Shown piece by piece: positions 5,716 to 9,429 of a DNA stretch of 9,429 nt. This DNA is from JACVRW01 sp035645115. GTDB taxonomy: Bacteria > Actinomycetota > Thermoleophilia > Solirubrobacterales > Thermoleophilaceae. The notes under the pieces are model-generated. The model was not told where the DNA came from. It ran no database searches and saw only the letters and a program-made list of their open reading frames with translations. How positions within the stretch are numbered: position 1 is the stretch's first letter; every line of letters starts with the position of its first letter. The position numbers were made by a program, and so were the translations under genes. Where the stretch lies: contig DASQNF010000256.1 of NCBI GenBank assembly GCA_035645115.1, forward strand, positions 1 to 9,429, written 5' to 3'.

Positions 5716-6384
5716 TCAGCCGAGGTCCACGTAGCCGCCGAAGCGACACGTGCCGGGCTGGCCGAGCGCGCTTACCATCGCATAGAGGCTCGCGTCCACG
5801 AGCTCCTCGGTGCCGTCGGGCGCGACCGCGAGGGCGTCCTGGAGGGAGTCGACTGCCACCTGGCCAGGTTGCGCCACCGCGTTCACGAAGACCCGGTCGC
5901 CGTCCGGCGTGCCCGCGTCGAGGTCGCCGGAGTCGGCGGCGTCGAAGGCCGAGTTGTCGGCCGAGGTGGCGATGACCACCTCGGCGAGGTCGCGCGGCCC
6001 GTCGGTGGTGAGCGCGCCGATCCGACAGCGAGCCGTCAGGGTGAAGGGCCCTTCACGCAGCACCTCACGTGTCTGTCCGGCGCCGAGCGTGAACGGCGCC
6101 ACGTTCACGCGCCGACGGCCCTCGAGCGCCTGGGAGTCCGCGGCCGCCGGCACCCTGCCAAGGCTCGGCTCGTCGATCCGCCTGCCGCCGACCGTGTCGA
6201 GGGCGAGGTCACCACCCCGGAGGGCGCCGTTGCGGACGTCCTGCGAGCGCACCGAGTTGTCGACGATCTGCTTCGAGCCGACCCTCAGCGCCGCGTAGGC
6301 GCCGCCGCCGAGCGCCACGAAGAGAGCGATCACGGCGATCACCAGCGCCGGCGAGGGCGGCTTGAGGTGGCGAAGGTGGCTCAT
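5716..6384 (-). CDS. Exported pentad-repeat stalk protein B (hypothetical)
   Basis: A 222-residue paralogue of the protein encoded at 4564-5376, with the same order of parts. Basic residues come first, then a hydrophobic export segment at 12-31 (SPALVIAVIALFVALGGGAY) ending in AYA. Next is a shorter stalk with hydrophobic residues at 40, 45, 50, 55, 60, 65, 70 and 75, then LGRVPAAADS. The C-terminal domain contains PFTLGAGQ, C120, TPDGDRVFVNAV, VAPDGT and C213. Counterparts in protein A include LAAGQ, C166, DRVILNHAV, MAPDGR and C260, so the domains are homologous though diverged. ATG at 6384 is preferred over the TTG immediately before it; neither has a clear ribosome-binding site. Function is not recognised; extracytoplasmic location is inferred from the N-terminus and the conserved cysteine pair. 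Confidence 0.83.
   Translation of the reverse strand: MSHLRHLKPPSPALVIAVIALFVALGGGAYAALRVGSKQIVDNSVRSQDVRNGALRGGDLALDTVGGRRIDEPSLGRVPAAADSQALEGRRRVNVAPFTLGAGQTREVLREGPFTLTARCRIGALTTDGPRDLAEVVIATSADNSAFDAADSGDLDAGTPDGDRVFVNAVAQPGQVAVDSLQDALAVAPDGTEELVDASLYAMVSALGQPGTCRFGGYVDLG
6154..6273 (-). repeat. Pentad repeat region of protein B (8 pentads)
   Basis: It encodes residues 38-77. Ile/Val/Leu occur at eight positions exactly five residues apart (40 to 75), with units such as RSQDV, RNGAL and RGGDL. No register slip. Confidence 0.7.
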
Positions 6385-6478
6385 CAATGCGCTAACGAAA
6401 GCAGGCCGTCGAAGTTGCGCCTCACCCGCCTGTGGCCGGACGGTCGGAGCCGCCTGGCGCGGGGACCGCCACCGCTGT

Positions 6479-6495
6479 GGGCGGCCGGACCGCCC
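6479..6495 (-). terminator. Hairpin after the GGDEF gene
   Basis: GGGCGG (6479-6484) pairs with CCGCCC (6490-6495) around a 5-nt loop, beginning 11 nt past the GGDEF stop on the minus strand. No U-tract. Confidence 0.35.
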
Positions 6496-6506
6496 GCCGC
6501 CGCGGT

Positions 6507-6986
6507 TCAGTCGCCCTCGTGCGCCCGGCGCAGCTTGCGCACCGTCCGGATCACCGTCATCCGGCGGTGGGCGCGGGTGGTGGCCTGCATCAGGGTGGGC
6601 TCCTCCTCGGTGTCGACCACCCCAAGGGAGCAGGTGAGCGGCGCTCCGATGTAGCTCTCGCCGGCGGCGGCGAAGGCGTCCTCGAAGCGCTCGGCCCAGA
6701 TGCTCGCGCGGCTCGCGTCGGTGGCGTGGAGCAGGACGGAGAACTCCTCCGGGCCGGTGCGGGCGATCTCATCCACCGCGCGCACGCTCGCGCGCAGCGT
6801 GTCAGCGCACCGGCGCAGGACCTCGGAGCCGGCGCCGGCCCCATGGTGCGCCCTCACGGCCCGTAGCCCATCCACGGCGAGCACCGCGACCGTCATCGGC
6901 TCTCCCGTCCGCGCGCGGCGCAGCTCCTCGCGCGCGATTAGCTGCGCGAACTCTTCCGCGCCGGGCAGGTGCGTCCAGGGGTCCAT
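6507..6986 (-). CDS. Stand-alone, degenerate GGDEF-domain protein
   Basis: A 159-residue protein that is essentially a bare GGDEF (diguanylate cyclase-type) domain. It opens at DPWTHLPGAEEF, the equivalent of the usual DPLTGLPNR start, with no sensor or membrane part. The strand with the metal-binding Asp (VAVLAVDG, D39) is present. The signature is GPEEF at 78-82, preceded by AR, so the second Gly of GGEEF is Pro. Other conserved positions have also changed: the Asn and Asp expected in 'IND..GH..GD' are absent, and the C-terminal 'AD.ALY.AK' is ATTRAHRRM. Synthesis of c-di-GMP therefore looks doubtful; nucleotide binding or a protein-interaction role is possible. ATG 6986 is the only in-frame start after a TGA 18 nt upstream. 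The gene follows the DUF393 gene by 18 nt and is likely co-transcribed with it. Confidence 0.85.
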   Translation of the reverse strand: MDPWTHLPGAEEFAQLIAREELRRARTGEPMTVAVLAVDGLRAVRAHHGAGAGSEVLRRCADTLRASVRAVDEIARTGPEEFSVLLHATDASRASIWAERFEDAFAAAGESYIGAPLTCSLGVVDTEEEPTLMQATTRAHRRMTVIRTVRKLRRAHEGD

Positions 6987-7004
6987 TCTCTCTACATCGG
7001 CCGT

Positions 7005-7412
7005 TCAGGACCTGGGCACGACCCCGCGCTGCTCGATCCGCCGGTCCGCCCACCGCCTCGCCGACCGCGGGAGCAGGCGTCCCAGCTGCGAGCGGTGACC
7101 TGCTACGAGGCGATAGCCGCGGGCGGTGGGTCGCCGGAAGCGTGCCGCGAGCGCCGCGAGCGGGCGCCCGGCCGGCAGCAGCCGAAGGAGCGGTGGAAAG
7201 GCATCGCCGGCGGAGTGCACCACGCCGCCGATGACGACGTGCCAGGACTGGTCGCGCTCCTTTAGAGGCATGTCACCGAGCAGGAAGTCGGCCTCGGCGC
7301 TCCCCAGGGCCACGGGGCGCAGGCGCTCGCGACGGTCCCAGGTGAGCAAGAGCGCGAGACAGAAACGGCAGAAGCCGCAATCGGCGTCATAGAGGACCGG
7401 AACGCCGCGCAC
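7005..7412 (-). CDS. DUF393 (DCC) family thiol-disulfide oxidoreductase-like protein
   Basis: A 135-residue protein with the family hallmark near its N-terminus: LYDADCGFCRFC, giving DxDCxxC with C12 and C15 as the likely redox pair and C18 as an extra cysteine. The length, the GVVHSAGDAFPPLLRLLP region and the later arginine-rich part fit the family, whose members are thioredoxin-like proteins with largely undefined partners. No export signal, so probably cytoplasmic. The start is GTG at 7412; the frame has no other ATG, GTG or TTG back to an in-frame TAA about 57 nt upstream. No strong ribosome-binding site is visible. It is the first gene of a two-gene unit with the degenerate GGDEF gene and is divergent from the acyltransferase. 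Confidence 0.87.
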   Translation of the reverse strand: MRGVPVLYDADCGFCRFCLALLLTWDRRERLRPVALGSAEADFLLGDMPLKERDQSWHVVIGGVVHSAGDAFPPLLRLLPAGRPLAALAARFRRPTARGYRLVAGHRSQLGRLLPRSARRWADRRIEQRGVVPRS

Positions 7413-7668
7413 AGCCGGGACGCTAGAGGTTGGAGAGAGGTTGCCCCCCGACCGACACCCGACACTTTAAGCTCGAGGGGAGCTTGGCCCCCAAACCCAC
7501 GCCGGGAACGGGGAGGTCGGGCACAGTCCCGGACGCCGGCCAGGCGCCAGAGGTCAAGGAGCGCGGCCGCCGCGGCGCGTGACAATCTCCCCGCGATGAG
7601 CGACACCCTGCTCCCGCCCACAGGACCACGACGGTGAGCGACGCTTGGCCCCGGCCCCGACAGGTGCG
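7413..7668. other. Divergent intergenic region, DUF393 to acyltransferase
   Basis: It must hold the start signals for both flanking genes. On the minus strand TAAAGT (7469-7464) could be a -10 for the DUF393 gene, but no good -35 is at the right distance. On the plus side the last 90 bases contain overlapping mini reading frames (7579-7672). A longer inverted repeat, CCGGGA/TCCCGG at 7502-7507 and 7527-7532, is also present. No other gene seen. Confidence 0.4.
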
Positions 7669-7683
7669 TTGAGCGACGCCCGG
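7596..7683 (+). repeat. Imperfect tandem repeat of the acyltransferase start region
   Basis: Three copies of NTGAGCGAC: ATG at 7596, GTG at 7634 and TTG at 7669, spaced 38 and 35 bp. Between them, the related strings CCGCCCACAGG (7614-7624) and CCGGCCCCGACAGG (7651-7664) show that the whole unit is repeated. Each copy is in a different frame. Copies 1 and 2 open peptides of 13 (MSDTLLPPTGPRR) and 12 (MSDAWPRPRQVR) residues. The TGA of each overlaps the start codon of the next copy, and copy 3 opens the acyltransferase as MSDARLWW. Confidence 0.75.
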
Positions 7684-8262
7684 CTCTGGTGGCAGAAGTG
7701 GCGCTGGTACGAGCGCAACTCGCTGCCCTGGAACCGGGTCGCCATCCACCGGGAGCTGGCGCGCAGGCGCGCGTTCGCCCGCTGGCCGCTCCACGGCAAC
7801 GTGCTCGAGGCGCTTCGTGACGGCCGGCTCGAGATCGGGGAGCACTCCCTGCTCGAGCCCCACGTCTGGCTCACCGCGCCGGAGCGGGCTCGGATCCGGA
7901 TCGGAGCGCACACCTACCTGAACATCGGCGTGATGGTCGCCTCGGTGGAGCTGGTCGAGATCGGCGACCACTGCATGTTCGCGAACGGCTGCTTCATCAC
8001 CGACGGCAGCCACCGCTTCGATCATCCGGTGCGTCCCGTGCCGTGGCAGGGCTTCACGTCCAAGGGGCCCACGATCGTCGGCGACAACGTCTGGTGCGGC
8101 GCCAACGTCGTGGTCACGACCGGCGTGACGATCGGCGAGCGCTCGGTGATCGGGGCGAACAGCGTGGTGACGAGCGACGTGCCGCCCTTCTCGATCGCCG
8201 CGGGGGCGCCCGCCAAGGTGCTCAGGTCGATCCACTACACCGAGGCGCTCGGGCCGCTCTAG
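7669..8262 (+). CDS. Left-handed beta-helix (hexapeptide) acyltransferase, maltose/galactoside O-acetyltransferase type
   Basis: A 197-residue protein of the hexapeptide-repeat acyltransferase superfamily, which transfers acetyl or other acyl groups from CoA to sugars or similar acceptors. After a basic N-terminal stretch rich in Trp and Arg, hexapeptide-type turns run from about residue 54 (LEIGEHSLLEPHVWL, IRIGAHTYLNIGVMV, VEIGDHCMFANG). A loop TDGSHRFDHP follows, with His115 as the candidate catalytic base. The last coils are TIVGDNVWCGANVVV and TIGERSVIGANSVV, and the end has the usual AAGAPAKVLR. The acceptor cannot be told from sequence. I chose TTG 7669 (MSD...) because it matches the start element repeated upstream and has AGGTG just before it; TTG 7645 would add eight residues. 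It is convergent with the next exported protein gene, 27 nt away. Confidence 0.9.
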   Translation: MSDARLWWQKWRWYERNSLPWNRVAIHRELARRRAFARWPLHGNVLEALRDGRLEIGEHSLLEPHVWLTAPERARIRIGAHTYLNIGVMVASVELVEIGDHCMFANGCFITDGSHRFDHPVRPVPWQGFTSKGPTIVGDNVWCGANVVVTTGVTIGERSVIGANSVVTSDVPPFSIAAGAPAKVLRSIHYTEALGPL

Positions 8263-8281
8263 CGAAGCGGCCCGGCGCTCG
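8263..8281. terminator. Small hairpin in the convergent gap
   Basis: CG-AGCG and CGCT-CG pair around a 6-nt loop with one bulged A, filling most of the 27-nt gap between the acyltransferase and the leftward gene ending at 8290. A shared terminator is possible; there is no T-run. Confidence 0.25.
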
Positions 8282-8289
8282 GAGTGTCC

Positions 8290-8832
8290 TCAGCAGGACA
8301 GGATCAGGTGGAAAGGCCGGTCGACTCGCGTGCCGTCGCTCTTCTCGGTCCGGACGCTGACAGCGTTGACGTTCGAGCCGAGGGAGCTCGTGGTGATCTC
8401 GCTCCCCTGGGGTGGCCCGGCCGCGCTCGCATCCCCGATGGTCGCCGCATAGGCGCAGCCGCGCACGTCGCCGTCGAAGATCACCTGGTAGCGCCCCAGG
8501 CCTGTGCGCGCCACCGAGCTGGTGCCGCGTCCGCGGGCGAGCAGGCCGTTGCCCGTCACGACCGCCCAGCGTGTGCTTCCAAAGGAGACGAACGAGCTCG
8601 GCACGGTCCCGAGCGTCGACTCCTTGATCGCCCCGCCGCCGAAGCCGTCCTTCCTCGCGTCCTTGCCGAGCAGGCCGCCGTTGCGGACGTCGGAGCTCCT
8701 GATCGTGTTGTCCTTGATGCTGCCGCTGGTCACGACGAGGGCGTAGGCCGAGCCCCCCATCGCAACGAAAAGCGCCGTCAGCGCCACGACCATCGCAGGC
8801 GACGGCAAGAGACGACTAACCCATCGCGTCAT
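8290..8832 (-). CDS. Exported pentad-repeat stalk protein C (hypothetical)
   Basis: A 180-residue protein built like the two at 4564-6384 but with a different C-terminal domain. A basic N-terminus is followed by an export segment at about 11-31 (SPAMVVALTALFVAMGGSAY) ending in AYA. The stalk has hydrophobic or Ala residues at 39, 44, 49, 54, 59, 64, 69 and 74, then LGTVPSS. The C-terminal domain (about 81-180) includes GTSSVARTGLGRYQVIFDGD, RGCAYAATIG and a final DRPFHLILSC; C126 and C180 may pair. I recall this 'RYxVxF...CxYxAT...FHL' domain from many actinobacterial secreted proteins of unknown function. ATG 8832 is preferred because AAAGGA lies 8 nt upstream and export sequence follows directly. 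A frame open further upstream to 8946 would put 38 unrelated residues in front of the export segment. Confidence 0.85.
   Translation of the reverse strand: MTRWVSRLLPSPAMVVALTALFVAMGGSAYALVVTSGSIKDNTIRSSDVRNGGLLGKDARKDGFGGGAIKESTLGTVPSSFVSFGSTRWAVVTGNGLLARGRGTSSVARTGLGRYQVIFDGDVRGCAYAATIGDASAAGPPQGSEITTSSLGSNVNAVSVRTEKSDGTRVDRPFHLILSC
8605..8724 (-). repeat. Pentad repeat region of protein C (8 pentads)
   Basis: It encodes residues 37-76. Eight core positions are exactly five apart (39 to 74; one is Ala), with units SGSIK, DNTIR, SSDVR and NGGLL. Number and register match protein B. Confidence 0.65.
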
Positions 8833-8848
8833 CGGCACATTCCTTTCG

Positions 8849-8877
8849 ATCCGTCTAGAGCTGGGCGTAGGCGTCAA
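8849..8877 (-). promoter_or_regulatory. Possible promoter of exported protein C
   Basis: On the minus strand TTGACG (8877-8872) is followed after 17 bp by ACGGAT (8854-8849). It resembles the TTGACA/GAGGAT pair before protein A. The predicted start would fall in or next to the AAAGGA ribosome-binding site (8846-8841), which weakens the call. Confidence 0.25.
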
Positions 8878-8952
8878 CCCGCCTGCCTCGTCCAGGTTTC
8901 GGTACGCCGGCGCGAGCACCTGCACGTGCGCAGCGGGGTGCGCCACCGCGGC

Positions 8953-8972
8953 GGGTCGGCCACGGCTGACCC
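8953..8972 (-). terminator. Hairpin after panB
   Basis: GGGTCGGC pairs with GCTGACCC (8 pairs, one G-U) around a CACG loop, 21 nt past the panB stop on the minus strand. No U-tract. Confidence 0.4.
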
Positions 8973-8993
8973 TGAGGCGTCGGCCTGCCCCGC

Positions 8994-9429
8994 CTAGAGC
9001 GAGAAGCCGCCCGTGAACGGCTCGCCGGCGGGCTCGCCGACCATCTCGCGCAGCCGCTCGACCTCGTCCGGCGCCATCGTGTAGCCGTGCTCGGGCCCCG
9101 GGTAGCGGCGCTTGCGAACGTCCTCGGCGAAGGCGCTCACGCCCTTCAGCATCGCTGCGCGCACGTTCGCGTAGCGCTTCACGAAGCGGGCGGTGTGCCC
9201 GTCGTAGATGCCGAGCAGGTCGTGTAGGACGAGCACCTGCCCGTCGGTGTCCGGGCCCGCCCCGATCCCGATCACCGGTATCGTCAGCCGCGGCATCATC
9301 ACCTCGGTGAGCGGGCTCGGGATCGCCTCGAAGACGATCGAGAAGCAGCCCGCGCCCTGGAGCGCGAGCGCGTCGTGCATCACCGCGAGCGCCCGCTCGG
9401 CAGTGCGACCCTGGGAGCGGTAGCCGCCG
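8994..9429 (-). CDS. panB: 3-methyl-2-oxobutanoate hydroxymethyltransferase, C-terminal part (5' end outside window)
   Basis: PanB makes ketopantoate from alpha-ketoisovalerate and 5,10-methylene-tetrahydrofolate, the first committed step of pantothenate (vitamin B5) and CoA synthesis. The window holds the last 144 residues of a protein that is normally about 260-280 long. Family motifs in order from the edge: GGYRSQGRTA, then GCFSIVFEAIP with the Glu expected to be the catalytic base, then IPVIGIGAGPDTDGQVLVLHD (split as IPVIGIGAGPD and TDGQVLVLHDLLG), and RYPGPEHGYTM near the end. The final 25 or so residues are a short extra tail. Internal GTG/ATG at 9383-9378 are not the true start, because the conserved frame continues to the edge. 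It ends at TAG 8996-8994. Confidence 0.95.
   Translation of the reverse strand, partial: GGYRSQGRTAERALAVMHDALALQGAGCFSIVFEAIPSPLTEVMMPRLTIPVIGIGAGPDTDGQVLVLHDLLGIYDGHTARFVKRYANVRAAMLKGVSAFAEDVRKRRYPGPEHGYTMAPDEVERLREMVGEPAGEPFTGGFSL

Noticed and set aside
8833..8946. 38-residue N-terminal extension of exported protein C
   Set aside because: It would put a long soluble, unconserved stretch before the export segment; ATG 8832 has a good AAAGGA ribosome-binding site and matches the N-termini of the two relatives.
1..9429. CRISPR arrays, tRNA or rRNA genes, insertion sequences, integrase sites or a defence island
   Set aside because: I saw no spaced direct repeats of CRISPR type, no tRNA cloverleaf with a TTCRA arm, no transposase or terminal inverted repeats, and no nuclease or toxin-antitoxin genes.

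Overview
The window is high-GC, gene-dense bacterial DNA, most likely from an actinobacterium. My best guess is the class Thermoleophilia (Solirubrobacterales and relatives). Three things point there: the strong GC bias with frequent GTG and TTG starts, an actinobacterial-type LexA box in front of uvrA, and three short exported proteins whose N-terminal segments are of a kind I recall as common in that class. No ribosomal RNA or other taxonomic marker is present, so this is inference.

Layout, left to right. Bases 2-289 (+) hold the C-terminal part of an unrecognised protein. Bases 552-1223 (-) are a two-gene unit: a short coiled-coil protein followed by a VOC (glyoxalase-fold) protein. Divergent from it is uvrA (1361-4261, +), complete, with a perfect LexA/SOS palindrome just upstream and an apparently leaderless start. 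Bases 4564-6384 (-) carry two exported paralogues in tandem, followed by a DUF393 thiol-disulfide oxidoreductase/GGDEF pair (6507-7412, -). A left-handed beta-helix acyltransferase (7669-8262, +) is preceded by a chain of tiny overlapping reading frames. A third exported protein of the same N-terminal type (8290-8832, -) follows. The right edge is the C-terminal half of panB (8994-9429, -), pantothenate biosynthesis.

The genes do not form one pathway. They are housekeeping genes (uvrA, panB) mixed with small transcription units. Two observations stand out. First, the three exported proteins are modular: each has an export segment, a stalk with hydrophobic residues exactly every five positions (8, 8 and 16 pentads), a 'VP' linker and a C-terminal domain. 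The C-terminal domain is shared by two of them and different in the third. Second, the acyltransferase start region is an imperfect tandem repeat of a 'start-Ser-Asp' element in three different frames, each stop overlapping the next start. Several GC-rich hairpins lie just past stop codons; none has a U-tract, so terminator calls are tentative.
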